Below, in pieces: positions 1 to 9,280 of a stretch of DNA of 64,000 nucleotides (position 1 is the first letter of the stretch; each line of letters opens with the position of its first letter). Source of the DNA: JABDBE01 sp963832245. GTDB taxonomy: Bacteria; Acidobacteriota; Terriglobia; Terriglobales; Acidobacteriaceae. The notes beneath the pieces are model-generated. The model ran no database searches, had not been told where the DNA came from, and worked only from the letters and a program-made list of their open reading frames with translations. The stretch is taken from assembly GCA_963832245.1 (NCBI GenBank), contig CAWHTG010000003.1:682001-746000 (forward strand). The letters are read 5' to 3'. Both the position numbers and the translations under genes were made by a program.

Positions 1-17
1 TGTGGTGAAAACGATCT

Positions 18-3000
18 TTAGAATTCGAGGCGGAGCGACATCTGGATCTGCCGCGGACTTCCGATGGTTTTGTTCGTGATGCCAAGACCGCTTAACGTTG
101 GGCAGACGTAGAGAGACCCGGAAAAGCTGGTGTTGCACGGATTCAGCGTTGCCGGCGTACCCGCGACCGGGAAGCCGTTGAAGTTGATGTTCTGACTTAT
201 GTCGTCGATGGGGATATCGAAGCTAGTAGTGTTGGTTACGTTGAAGACATCGAAGCTGTACTTCAGGGAGAATCGCTCGGTTAACTGGGTGGTCTTTAGT
301 AGCGAGATGTCCGCGCGTCTCTGCCATGGTTGACGGAAGATATTGCGCTGGCCATGGTCGATGAAGTTGGTCTCGTAGGGGTCGTTGGAAGGAATCGCGC
401 CATTCAGGGCGCCCGGACTTAGCAACGGAATGCCGAAGCAGCTGGCTTTGAGCGCGGGGGTGGAGCCCGCACCTGAGGCTCCGGTGACCGCCTGCTGCGG
501 AGAGCAACCGTCGAGCGGAACGACTGGATTCGTAATGCCGTCGTTTACGCCATAGAAAACACCTCCGACTGCGCCGGAATAGTCGATCACACTGTAGGGT
601 TGGCCACTTTGGATGACGGTTAAACCGGAGATCGCCCATCCGTCGGCAACCTTGCCTTTAAAGGAAGATTGTGAGAAGAACGCGGGCAGCTGATACATAT
701 AGGTGAAATTGATTATGTGTTTGCGGTCGTAGTCGGAGAGGCCGTAGCCGGAGCGCAGATCGAGAGGATTGTTGCCGTTGTAAAACAGTCCCATTGCGCT
801 CTGCTCGTCGGTTGAGTGGGAATAGGTATAGGAGAAGCCCAACTGCACGCCATGACTCATTCGCTTTTCGACGTGGGCCTGAAGCGCGTTGTACGCAGAG
901 ATGCCCGCCGCAGTATATGACTCCGACTCGGAGGAATAACCGATGTAGGGAACGCGAAGGTCGGCGTTTCCGCCTTCGAAGGTTTGCAGGTAGGGCTGTC
1001 CGTTGGGAAGGCTCGCCGGTGCAAAGGTGCTGGCGTTGGTGATGATCGAGTAGCCGTAGCTGTAGTCCTGCTCAAACGGCGTACCCTTCCGGATCGGATT
1101 GGAAGGTGAGGCGATCTGGGCCTGGTTGAAAGGCAGGGGAACGACCTCATGGCGGCCGAGATTGCCAACGTAGCCGATGTCAATAGCCAAGTCGCGGCGC
1201 GGCTGCCATTGAATGTCGAGGGTTTCATTCATCGTGTAGGGGAGCTTGTTGGCACGATTGTAATCGGCGAATGAGAACAGCGGGATCCCGGTCGAGATGG
1301 CGGCGGCCTTGGGGAGTGCCAGATCTTTGGGATTGCCGCTGGGTGGGGGACCGAGCGTAGGTCCCCAGGGGTTTTCGAAAGTGCTGCAAAATGAGTATCC
1401 GTACACACTGCAAGACGTCTGATTAACCCATGGCGGAGTCTGGTTCACGCCGAAAGGACCGCCCGCGATCAACCCGGAGGCAAAACCTGGGGAAAGATAG
1501 GTGAAGAGTTCGCCGCGATCGTAGTACATTCCCCAGCCCGTGCGCACGACGACCTTGTCGTTAAACATCTTTGGGCTCCAGGCCGCTCCAATGCGCGGCG
1601 CCAGGCCCCACTGGCGGCCGGTTAGAGTTGAATTGCTGACTCCCTTGCTCGGGAAGTCGGGATTGTTGCCCGCGACAATGAATCCGTTCGACACGATAGT
1701 GTCGGTGGTCGCATCGTAGTTGTAACTGGACGGATCAAAGTTGAAGATGCGGCCGTTTTTTTCCGTCAGGCCTCCGTGATAGTCGAAGCGCAGGCCCACG
1801 CTCACGCTGAGATTGGGGCGGATCTGAAACTTGTCCTGAAGGTATAAGCCGTTTTCCTTCGAGCGGTAGTATCGGTTGGCATCGCCCTGCAAGAAGGTAG
1901 TAACAATGTATCCGTTTGCGGTATAGGTGATGGGCAGGCCCTCGACGAAATTGGCGAAATTGGGAAAGCCGAGCACCCCGGTGTTGGTTCTGCGGTCGCG
2001 CGCATTGAGCTGGGTGTAGGAGAAACTGCCCCCGAAGTTAACGGTATGTTTGCCGTGGTTCCAAACGGCGTCGGCGGAAGGCATCCATCGATTTTGAAAA
2101 ATGCCGGTGAAGGCGCCTTGCGAAGCTGACGTCGAGCCGATATTCATCCCCGCGTTGAAAACGAAATTGGTATTCAACGGGGAGTTGTTGCCTAAATCAT
2201 CGACAATCGTAATTCCCGGGAAAACGGTCGAGCCAAAGGCGTTGATGCCCATCGCCTCAGGCGTGAACAGCTGGCCAATCGTGCTGTAGACCTTCTCGCG
2301 AATGAACCCGAAGACCTCCGCAAGGCTGAAGTTCGGAGTAATGGATTGGGTGTTGGTAATGCTCGCAACCTGACTGCCCGCGTCCAAGTGCTGCGGAAAA
2401 CCTTCGACCGAGGAGTATCCGAAAGGTGCGGTGGTGGGATCGTGCTGGTAGTAATACTTCAATGACAGCGTGTCTTTGGGACTAACCAAGTAATCGACAT
2501 CGGACACGACCTGGTCGGAGATGAAATACGCCGGCTGCGTGATGAAGACATTCTCCGGGAAGTTCAGGGTGGGCGTGAAAGCTGGATTCGCCGAGGGTAT
2601 CAGGTACTGGCCGCTCGGTAACTTGTAGTTCAACAGGGCGAATGAAATGGGATTGATGTCGCCTGGGGCAGTCCCGACTGTGGCGCTTACGTTCGAGCCT
2701 GGCCAATTGGTATTGGTTACGTTTGCTAAGGTGGCCGCGCTGCGATCGTCAGTGAGGCCTGAAGGCACCGCCGTGCGCGACGTTCCAATCTCCAGATCCG
2801 AAACATGGACGTGCTGGTAGCTCACAAAACCGAAAAGCTTGTCCTTGATGAGCGGGCCGCCGAGCGTGCCACCCGCCGTGTACCGGTGCAGTTCTGGCAC
2901 TTTTTCGTTGCTGGGGATGTTGCCGTCCTGATTGTAGAAATAGGGCGCGGCATTCAGCCAGTTGGTTCCGCGGTGAACGTAAGCGCTGCCGTGAATGGCG

Positions 3001-3875
3001 TTGGTGCCGGAGGCGGTGCTCATGTCGATGTGCGCGCCGCTGGTGGATCCCTGTTGCGCGTCATACATCGAGGTGTTCACGCGAAATTCCTGAACCGTCT
3101 CTGGGGCGGGGGTCGGCAACGCCTGACCGATGGCAAGATAGGGCGACGCCGTGCTCTGAATGATTTCCGCGGTGGTGCTGGAGGCTCCCGCAACGCCGGT
3201 ATTGTTCACGATGCGGGCCGAGGCTACTTGACTGGTGCTCTTGCCGTTGAAGAGATTACTGGCGTCGACGCCGTTGAGCAGGAAGGTGTTGCTGGTGTCG
3301 CGCTGGCCATTTGCCCATATCGGTTGGTTGCCCAAGCCGCTGTTTACGCCGGTGCCGGCGGGCAGTTCGGCACTCACTCCAGGTGAAAGAATGGCTAGTC
3401 CGGTGAAGCTGCCAGTGGGTAGCGGAATGGACTGGATCTGCTGTTCGTCCAGAATGTAACCATTGGTGGTGTCGACGGCATTCATCAGCGGATCGGCTTG
3501 TACCTCTACGACCGTACCCACTTTGCCGACGGGCAGCGTTGCGTTGACAGTCGCGGTCCGGTCGGCCTGCACGGTGATGGAAGGAATTTTTTCGCTTTGG
3601 AAACCGTCGTGGGTGAAGGTGAGTGTGTAAGTACCGATTGGCAGGTTCACGAAGTCGTAGCTGCCATTCGCGTTGGTCTTCAGGGTGCGAGTGAGTTTTG
3701 TCTGGTCACCCACGATGGTGACAACGGTTTCCGGCAGAACGCTACCGGTCTTGTCCGTGACCGTGCCGGTGATGCCGCCGAGCGTTTGCTGAGACTCAGC
3801 GTAATTCGTAAAAGCAAGTGGCATCCACAGCGATGAAGCGGCCAGGAGAGCGATGGATCCCATTCTCTTGAGCAT
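18..3875 (-). CDS. Oar-like TonB-dependent outer membrane receptor
   Basis: Very large outer-membrane protein of about 1285 residues. A signal peptide covers roughly the first 28 residues (core LLAASSLWMPLAF). It is followed by a carboxypeptidase-regulatory-like beta domain (about residues 28-115, motifs GTVTDKTG and GSYDFVNLPIGTYTL), a plug-like region (LNGVDASNLF) and a long beta-barrel that ends LRLEF with the terminal phenylalanine usual for outer-membrane proteins. This architecture is the Oar/TonB-dependent receptor type that is expanded in Acidobacteriota; the substrate cannot be read from sequence. ATG at 3875 is chosen because GAGG lies 6 nt upstream; a TTG at 3899 would add 8 residues. 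No TonB, ExbB or substrate-processing enzyme adjoins it. A 225-nt gap to the next gene holds no gene. Confidence 0.88.
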   Translation of the reverse strand: MLKRMGSIALLAASSLWMPLAFTNYAESQQTLGGITGTVTDKTGSVLPETVVTIVGDQTKLTRTLKTNANGSYDFVNLPIGTYTLTFTHDGFQSEKIPSITVQADRTATVNATLPVGKVGTVVEVQADPLMNAVDTTNGYILDEQQIQSIPLPTGSFTGLAILSPGVSAELPAGTGVNSGLGNQPIWANGQRDTSNTFLLNGVDASNLFNGKSTSQVASARIVNNTGVAGASSTTAEIIQSTASPYLAIGQALPTPAPETVQEFRVNTSMYDAQQGSTSGAHIDMSTASGTNAIHGSAYVHRGTNWLNAAPYFYNQDGNIPSNEKVPELHRYTAGGTLGGPLIKDKLFGFVSYQHVHVSDLEIGTSRTAVPSGLTDDRSAATLANVTNTNWPGSNVSATVGTAPGDINPISFALLNYKLPSGQYLIPSANPAFTPTLNFPENVFITQPAYFISDQVVSDVDYLVSPKDTLSLKYYYQHDPTTAPFGYSSVEGFPQHLDAGSQVASITNTQSITPNFSLAEVFGFIREKVYSTIGQLFTPEAMGINAFGSTVFPGITIVDDLGNNSPLNTNFVFNAGMNIGSTSASQGAFTGIFQNRWMPSADAVWNHGKHTVNFGGSFSYTQLNARDRRTNTGVLGFPNFANFVEGLPITYTANGYIVTTFLQGDANRYYRSKENGLYLQDKFQIRPNLSVSVGLRFDYHGGLTEKNGRIFNFDPSSYNYDATTDTIVSNGFIVAGNNPDFPSKGVSNSTLTGRQWGLAPRIGAAWSPKMFNDKVVVRTGWGMYYDRGELFTYLSPGFASGLIAGGPFGVNQTPPWVNQTSCSVYGYSFCSTFENPWGPTLGPPPSGNPKDLALPKAAAISTGIPLFSFADYNRANKLPYTMNETLDIQWQPRRDLAIDIGYVGNLGRHEVVPLPFNQAQIASPSNPIRKGTPFEQDYSYGYSIITNASTFAPASLPNGQPYLQTFEGGNADLRVPYIGYSSESESYTAAGISAYNALQAHVEKRMSHGVQLGFSYTYSHSTDEQSAMGLFYNGNNPLDLRSGYGLSDYDRKHIINFTYMYQLPAFFSQSSFKGKVADGWAISGLTVIQSGQPYSVIDYSGAVGGVFYGVNDGITNPVVPLDGCSPQQAVTGASGAGSTPALKASCFGIPLLSPGALNGAIPSNDPYETNFIDHGQRNIFRQPWQRRADISLLKTTQLTERFSLKYSFDVFNVTNTTSFDIPIDDISQNINFNGFPVAGTPATLNPCNTSFSGSLYVCPTLSGLGITNKTIGSPRQIQMSLRLEF

Positions 3876-4124
3876 CGGTGACCTCGCGAAAATCCTCAAG
3901 TATACTCGTGCGGGACCGCCGGTTCGCAGTCGACCGCCGCTGTGTGCCGGGAAATAACTGACCGAATGTACGCGCTTTTCGATGGGAAGGAAAGCGTTCT
4001 TTTCAGTGAAAATTTCTTTGGCGCGGATTAGATATTTTTATATGGTGCAGGTCAAATCCGTGGCTCAGGACCGCCCGAATTTTTCTCATCTTCGGTCAGG
4101 ACAAACTTGGCGTCAGGAGATACG

Positions 4125-4622
4125 ATGACCCTGCGCATCGCCAAAATCCTGCTGGTCTTTGCAGTGGCGATTTACTATTCGCTGGTCGTTTTCAACAACA
4201 CCACAGACTACGGCTCTAACTACCAGTTCGTGCGCCACGTCCTGATGATGGATTCGACCTTCCCCGGCAATCGGGGAATGTGGCGGGCGCTGAATTCACC
4301 GGCTTGGCACACCGCGTTCTACGTCTTGATCATCGCGTGGGAGATGGTGACTGCGCTTCTGTGCTGGTGGGGCGGACTCCGGCTTGCCGAGACTGTGCGA
4401 GGAACTGCACCGGCATTTAATCGAGCCAAAGGAGTTGCAATTGCCGCGCTCACGCTCGCGCTGCTGATGTGGCTGGTTGCCTTTCTCAGTGTAGGCGGCG
4501 AATGGTTTCTGATGTGGCAGTCGAAGATGTGGAACGGTCAGGATATGCCCGCCCGAATGTTCGCCGTCATTGGCATCGTATTGCTATTCCTGGCCCAACC
4601 AGACACCGACGGGCAAGCTTAA
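4125..4622 (+). CDS. DUF2165 family small integral membrane protein
   Basis: About 165 residues with four predicted membrane segments (near residues 5-22, 62-85, 100-122 and 140-157) and the family-like stretch FNNTTDYGSNYQFVRHVLMMD between the first two. It matches the predicted small integral membrane proteins of DUF2165; the function is unknown. ATG 4125 is preferred over TTG 4107 because AGGAG sits 5 nt upstream of the ATG. Its stop codon overlaps the stop of the convergent permease gene. Confidence 0.8.
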   Translation: MTLRIAKILLVFAVAIYYSLVVFNNTTDYGSNYQFVRHVLMMDSTFPGNRGMWRALNSPAWHTAFYVLIIAWEMVTALLCWWGGLRLAETVRGTAPAFNRAKGVAIAALTLALLMWLVAFLSVGGEWFLMWQSKMWNGQDMPARMFAVIGIVLLFLAQPDTDGQA

Positions 4623-6010
4623 CTCTCGACCAGTGCTGACTTCCTGCCTTGACCGCGAAAACGGAACCACAGCAATCCCGCAGTTAAGTAGGCGAGGTAG
4701 ATGTACGGCAGCTTGCCGTACGGTCCCTCCGGAACGGGATAAAGATTGCCAGCAAGTGCCAGCAGCATGGCAATGCCCGCTAAGCAGGGAATAATCCGGG
4801 TTCCGGCACGGCAAGCGCCCTGCTTGTGCAAATATTTCGGCAGTGCGAAGCAAACCAGCGCATAGGCCACGATAAAGCCGTAGGTAGCGAGCGAGCCGAG
4901 CCAGCCGTAGACGTCCAAACCGCTGGCCCCTCGGGCTGCCAGCGCGGCCACAGGGACCACTGCCGCAAGGCCGGTGATAACGACGGCGCGTCCCGGCGTG
5001 TGGTTACGAGCATGCGTGGTGCCTAGAGAGCCGTGGGCGAGTCCATTGTGCGCCATTAGCAGCAAGACGCGAGCCGCCGCGGTGATGCACGCCAGCGTCC
5101 CGGCAAACATGCTCACTAGCGCTCCGATGTCAATTAGCAAACCCAACACTGGACTACCGGCCACATGGGCCAGAACATGCATTGGGGCGGGGCTTGTCCC
5201 GAGGTCCTGCCCTGCAGTATGGAAGCCCAATACTTCCGCGTAAGCGCAGACCGTGAAGAATGCCCCGGCGAGAATGGCGCTTTGAATGACCGCGCGCGGA
5301 ATCGTCTTCAAAGGATTTCGCGCTTCGGATCCCAGCGTGGTTGCGCTCTCGAAACCAACGAAACTGAAGAGCGCCAGCACCAAGCCCAGACGCAGGCCAC
5401 TGCCGGTCATTCCGCGAAGATGGAGTTCATCCCGATCCCAGTGCCAGCCATGGCGCGCCAGCAACAGCACGACCATGATGACAATCACCGTGACTGACGC
5501 AGCTTCGATCCACAGCATGAGGCGGGCGGAGATCTTTACGTCGCGGTAGGCAATCCATATGGAAACGGCGGTGACCAGCACGGCGAGGAATACGGACGAA
5601 TAGACGCGACCCGTGGCATCGTGCAGCAGCAAATTCGCGTAGTGATAAAAGCCGCCAATCACGCTCGATCCGGTTGCCACATAGGCAAGCAACAGACTCC
5701 AGGCGACGGTCGCGCTGTGCCACGGTGGCAGGGTTATCGACGCGTAGGTGTACAGCGAACCGGGCGAAGCTGAGTGGCGAGCATAGCGGGCGATGCAGAG
5801 CGCGACGAGCAGGACAGCCGCGGTGGCGAGGACATACGCCAGCCAGGTGCCATTGCCGGCTAGGGCGCAAACCAGGGGAATCGTGGCCGCGGGCGTTGTG
5901 GTGGGAGCCATGGTGGAAACCGACTGGGCCAGCGTCTCCATGGGGGATAGAATCTCGCGACGCAAACCATAGTCTGTTGTCGGCGAATTCACTGGGACCG
6001 TTTGTATCAT
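4619..6010 (-). CDS. APC-superfamily amino acid permease
   Basis: About 463 residues with roughly twelve hydrophobic segments. The N-terminal segment (ETLAQSVSTMAPTTTPAAT) matches the first-helix region of amino acid/polyamine/organocation transporters, and FSFVGFESATTLGSEARNP is the classic segment around the sixth helix. It probably imports an amino acid or related solute at the cytoplasmic membrane; the substrate is not determinable. ATG 6010 is used; TTG 6019, closer to AAGGA, and an upstream start at 6067 are alternatives. It stands alone, converging with the DUF2165 gene and divergent from adenosine deaminase, so a link with purine metabolism is only positional. Confidence 0.8.
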   Translation of the reverse strand: MIQTVPVNSPTTDYGLRREILSPMETLAQSVSTMAPTTTPAATIPLVCALAGNGTWLAYVLATAAVLLVALCIARYARHSASPGSLYTYASITLPPWHSATVAWSLLLAYVATGSSVIGGFYHYANLLLHDATGRVYSSVFLAVLVTAVSIWIAYRDVKISARLMLWIEAASVTVIVIMVVLLLARHGWHWDRDELHLRGMTGSGLRLGLVLALFSFVGFESATTLGSEARNPLKTIPRAVIQSAILAGAFFTVCAYAEVLGFHTAGQDLGTSPAPMHVLAHVAGSPVLGLLIDIGALVSMFAGTLACITAAARVLLLMAHNGLAHGSLGTTHARNHTPGRAVVITGLAAVVPVAALAARGASGLDVYGWLGSLATYGFIVAYALVCFALPKYLHKQGACRAGTRIIPCLAGIAMLLALAGNLYPVPEGPYGKLPYIYLAYLTAGLLWFRFRGQGRKSALVES

Positions 6011-6167
6011 GCGGAGCAATTGTTCCTTAAGCTTGGTTGGGGTGGGATTGTACAACACGCGCCGCATGTCGCGATGAGGAGAGAATTTGATCTGAGAGGC
6101 GGTGTATTATCTTGCAACGTCAAAGCTTCCCCGAATCACGCTGCCAATGGGAGAAAACGGCACTTCT

Positions 6168-7277
6168 ATGAAACTTGATAAAGAGTTACTGCAGAGAGTT
6201 CCCAAAGTCCTTTTGCACGAGCACTTGGATGGCGTACTGCGACCGCAAAGCGTTATTGAGCTGGCAAAAGATGCGGGATACGCGAATCTTCCGACCGCAG
6301 ATCCGCGAGCGTTGGCGCAATGGTTTCATCGAGGCGCGAACCAGGGGAGTCTGGCCAAATATCTCGAGGGCTTCGCGCACACCATCGCGGTGATGCAGAC
6401 CGAGGAGGCGCTGGAGCGCGTCGCTTATGAACAGGCCGAAGATCTGAGCAAAGATGGGGTGGTTTATTTTGAAACACGCTTTGCGCCGGTCTTTCATACC
6501 AGGAACGGATTGACCCACCAACAGGTGGTCTCGGCCGTGTTGAAGGGGTTGGAGCGAGGCCGCAAGGATTTTGGTGTTTCTTCGGGATTGATTATCTGTG
6601 CCATGCGCAATATGGATGTCTCGCTTGAAATGGCGGAACTCGCCGTCGATTTTCGCGCGCGTGGAGTTGTGGGATTCGATCTTGCCGGAGAAGAAGGTGG
6701 TTACCCTCCGAAAAAACACGTGGACGCTTTTCATTACATTCAGCGGGAGAATTTCAACATCACCATTCACGCCGGTGAAGGCTACGGAAAAGAATCGATC
6801 TGGCAGGCGATTCAATACTGTGGGGCGCACCGCATCGGGCACGGAACGCGGTTGATCGACGACATCGCGGTCGTGGACGGTAAGGCGGTGAAGTTGGGCG
6901 ATCTAGCGCAATACGTTCTCGACAAACGCATTCCGCTGGAGATTTGTTTGCTGAGTAACGTGCATACTGGCGCTACGCCGAGTCTGGCGGAGCACCCTTT
7001 CAAGATTCTTTACCAGGAGAAGTTTCGCGTCACGCTGAACACCGACAACCGTTTGATGAGCAGCACCACCATGACCCGGGAGTTTGAAGCTGCGGCAGAT
7101 ACTTTTGGTCTATCCCTGGATGATTTCGAGAAGATCACCATCAATGCAATGAAGAGCGCTTTCTTGCCGTACAAGGAGCGCATTGATTTCATCTACTCCG
7201 TCATTAAGCCCGGGTATGCCAAGATCCGCAAGGAGCTCTCGCCGAATCGCGAATCCACGATTTCTCACACAGCCTAG
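6168..7277 (+). CDS. add: Adenosine deaminase
   Basis: About 369 residues; deaminates adenosine (and deoxyadenosine) to inosine in the cytosol. Zinc and catalytic motifs of the ADA fold are present: HEHLDG (H17, H19), HAGEGYG (H201, E204), IGHGT (H225) and NTDN (D293). The last motif has Asn where the mammalian enzyme has a second Asp; I recall the same NTDN in actinobacterial adenosine deaminases. ATG 6168 places HEHLDG at the usual distance from the N-terminus; ATG 6147 and GTG 6102 are in-frame alternatives. It converges on the ureidoglycolate amidohydrolase gene with a 21-nt gap, at the end of the purine degradation locus. Confidence 0.88.
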   Translation: MKLDKELLQRVPKVLLHEHLDGVLRPQSVIELAKDAGYANLPTADPRALAQWFHRGANQGSLAKYLEGFAHTIAVMQTEEALERVAYEQAEDLSKDGVVYFETRFAPVFHTRNGLTHQQVVSAVLKGLERGRKDFGVSSGLIICAMRNMDVSLEMAELAVDFRARGVVGFDLAGEEGGYPPKKHVDAFHYIQRENFNITIHAGEGYGKESIWQAIQYCGAHRIGHGTRLIDDIAVVDGKAVKLGDLAQYVLDKRIPLEICLLSNVHTGATPSLAEHPFKILYQEKFRVTLNTDNRLMSSTTMTREFEAAADTFGLSLDDFEKITINAMKSAFLPYKERIDFIYSVIKPGYAKIRKELSPNRESTISHTA

Positions 7278-7298
7278 TTTAAGCGGCTTCTGAAGGCG

Positions 7299-8537
7299 TT
7301 ACCTGGACAGCGCCGCCAAAGTTTCTGCAAGTATCAGCGTTCCTCGAATGATATCTTCGGGAGCCGCGTACTCATCGGGACGGTGGCTGTATCCGTTGCG
7401 GCAAGGGATGAACAGCATCGCAACTGGAGCGATGCGCGCCATGAAAAGCGAGTCATGATAAGCGCGACTTACCATGGGAAGAAAATTCAATTCGTGTTTC
7501 CGGCAAGATTGAGAGAGGGCCTCGATTATCGCGGGGGCACACTCGACGGGAGCGTCAGCGTTGATTAGCTCGTTTTGGATCGATACCTGCCTTTTGCCTG
7601 AAATCGAATGGCACGCAGTCTCAATCGTGTGCACCACGCTGTCGCGACGTTGAAGATCGGTGTCGCGGACGTCGACGCTAAGGCGGACGCGGCTCGGAAT
7701 GCTGTTGACCGCGCCGGGAAAAACGTCGCAGATTCCTACGGTTGCAACGGTGTCAACGGCTCCGCTGCTGCGGGCCGCGTTCTCAATCGCTAGTATCAGC
7801 TCGGCCGCTGCGCAGAGAGCGTCGTGGCGGTCGGGCATCAAAACCCCGCCGGCGTGTCCGCCCGAGCCCTCGATCAAGACCCGGAGACTCGCTGGCGCCG
7901 CAATCTTCGTAACAATGCCAAGAGGAGTTTTTCTGCGTTCCAACAGCGGCCCCTGCTCGATGTGCAATTCGATAAATGCTTTGTAGTAGCCATTCGGCAA
8001 CTTCACTTGCTCGAGTTCGCCCCCAAAACCAGCTCGACTGCGAACCTCGTCGAGTGGGGCGCCGTCGTTGTCGGCCAGCTTTTTCGCCGCGTCTAGAGAA
8101 AGTGTGCCGGAAAGCAGCCTGCTTCCAAGACATCCGATGCCAAAGCGCGTTGGCTCTTCGGCGGTGAAAATGAGCAACTCGATCGAATGCGTTGGACGAA
8201 ATCCACTCTGTCGCAGTGCACGTATCGCTTCCAGGCCTCCGAGAGCTCCGACAACCCCGTCGTATTTCCCCGCGTTTGGGATGGCGTCGATGTGCGAGCC
8301 AGTACCGATCACTGGCGCCGATGGGTCAGAACCGCTCCAACGCGCAAAAATATTTCCGACGGCATCGTGGTGCACCGTTAGCCCAGCCTCTTCGCAACGC
8401 ATTTTCAGCCACGCCCGAGCTTTGAGATCTGTCGGTGTGAAAACGATTCGTGTCACCGCCGGAACTTCAGCGTCAGAAAATGAAGCTAGCGTATCGATTT
8501 CGGATAACAGGCGGTCCCGGTCGATAGAAATACTCAT
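7299..8537 (-). CDS. Ureidoglycolate amidohydrolase (M20 family)
   Basis: About 412 residues of the M20 di-metal amidohydrolase family. Metal-ligand motifs are visible in order: GSHIDAIPNAGKYDG, FTAEEPTRFG, ELHIEQGP and GYSHRPDE. The stretch GGHAGGVLMPDRHDA resembles the AHAG-VLMP signature of ureidoglycolate amidohydrolases rather than the HAGTTPM of allantoate amidohydrolase, which is present in the paralogue two genes upstream. The predicted reaction is ureidoglycolate to glyoxylate, two ammonia and CO2, the last step of the pathway. ATG 8537 overlaps the stop of the upstream allE gene (ATGA), implying translational coupling. An N-carbamoyl-amino-acid hydrolase is the main alternative. Confidence 0.8.
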   Translation of the reverse strand: MSISIDRDRLLSEIDTLASFSDAEVPAVTRIVFTPTDLKARAWLKMRCEEAGLTVHHDAVGNIFARWSGSDPSAPVIGTGSHIDAIPNAGKYDGVVGALGGLEAIRALRQSGFRPTHSIELLIFTAEEPTRFGIGCLGSRLLSGTLSLDAAKKLADNDGAPLDEVRSRAGFGGELEQVKLPNGYYKAFIELHIEQGPLLERRKTPLGIVTKIAAPASLRVLIEGSGGHAGGVLMPDRHDALCAAAELILAIENAARSSGAVDTVATVGICDVFPGAVNSIPSRVRLSVDVRDTDLQRRDSVVHTIETACHSISGKRQVSIQNELINADAPVECAPAIIEALSQSCRKHELNFLPMVSRAYHDSLFMARIAPVAMLFIPCRNGYSHRPDEYAAPEDIIRGTLILAETLAALSR

Positions 8538-9280
8538 CGCTGCAGGCCTGCCAGGGGATGCCGGTTCCAGTTCTTGTAGATGAGATATTTTGCGGGCACT
8601 TTGCCGATCGCTCCGAACCACTGCGCACACCATGGGCCCATCCAGATGAAGTCTCCCGCCGTTACCGGATACCACGAATCGCCGAGCCGGTAAATTCCGC
8701 CACCTTCGAGCATGATGAGACCGTGCTCCATCACATGCATCTCCACCATGCTCAGCGAGGCTCCAGGCTGGTAGACCATGGTGTTTACGGCGAAGTCGTA
8801 AGTCATCTCATCGGGGAGCAGGCATCTGACCTGTAAGGCAGGGTCTTCCTCGAGCGGATGCGAAGAGACCGCATCTTCGCTCGAAACGATGAAATGAGGC
8901 GGCTCGACGGAATCGAGAGGCTGATAGGGTTTCTCGATGACAGCGACACGGCTGATCTTCGTCGCTACGACTCGGTGTCGCAATCCCTCGGGTACAAAGG
9001 CGTAACCACGCACACTCAATTCGCTCGATTTGCCGCCAACTTCCAGCTCCACGCCGCCCTCGATCACAAAAATGAAACGCTGCCCGGCCGCGCAGCCAAG
9101 TTCCCCGCCCGCCCCGAACTCGGCCGTATATTCCGTAAATCTGGCTCCCAGAGCCGGGCCGATATGCACAATTGCGGAGCACATCTTCATTCCGGGGAGG
9201 GTAGTGCGCACAAAAGAGTCCGCAGTCAACAGCAAATGATTCGGTTGTTGGGAACTTCGTGTACGGCCAAGATTATGCAC
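8534..9280 (-). CDS. allE: (S)-ureidoglycine aminohydrolase
   Basis: About 248 residues forming a bicupin. It removes ammonia from (S)-ureidoglycine to give ureidoglycolate, after allantoate amidohydrolase. The C-terminal cupin carries the AllE-like run EMHVMEHGLIMLEG...YRLGD.W.PV..GDFIWMG, including the manganese ligands E, H and H, and ends KYLIYKNWNRHP as in AllE/YlbA proteins. The start is taken as GTG 9280: AAAGG lies about 7 nt upstream, and the start overlaps the allC stop by 8 nt. An upstream in-frame start at 9367 would add 29 residues unlike the family. Its own stop overlaps the next start. Confidence 0.9.
   Translation of the reverse strand: MHNLGRTRSSQQPNHLLLTADSFVRTTLPGMKMCSAIVHIGPALGARFTEYTAEFGAGGELGCAAGQRFIFVIEGGVELEVGGKSSELSVRGYAFVPEGLRHRVVATKISRVAVIEKPYQPLDSVEPPHFIVSSEDAVSSHPLEEDPALQVRCLLPDEMTYDFAVNTMVYQPGASLSMVEMHVMEHGLIMLEGGGIYRLGDSWYPVTAGDFIWMGPWCAQWFGAIGKVPAKYLIYKNWNRHPLAGLQR

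Noticed and set aside
2805..3386. Plus-strand open frame of 193 codons rich in Gly, Ala and Val
   Set aside because: Antisense to the first Oar-like receptor; composition reflects the receptor's codons.
6186..6842. Minus-strand open frame of 218 codons
   Set aside because: Complementary to adenosine deaminase, whose zinc motifs are intact; no start signal.
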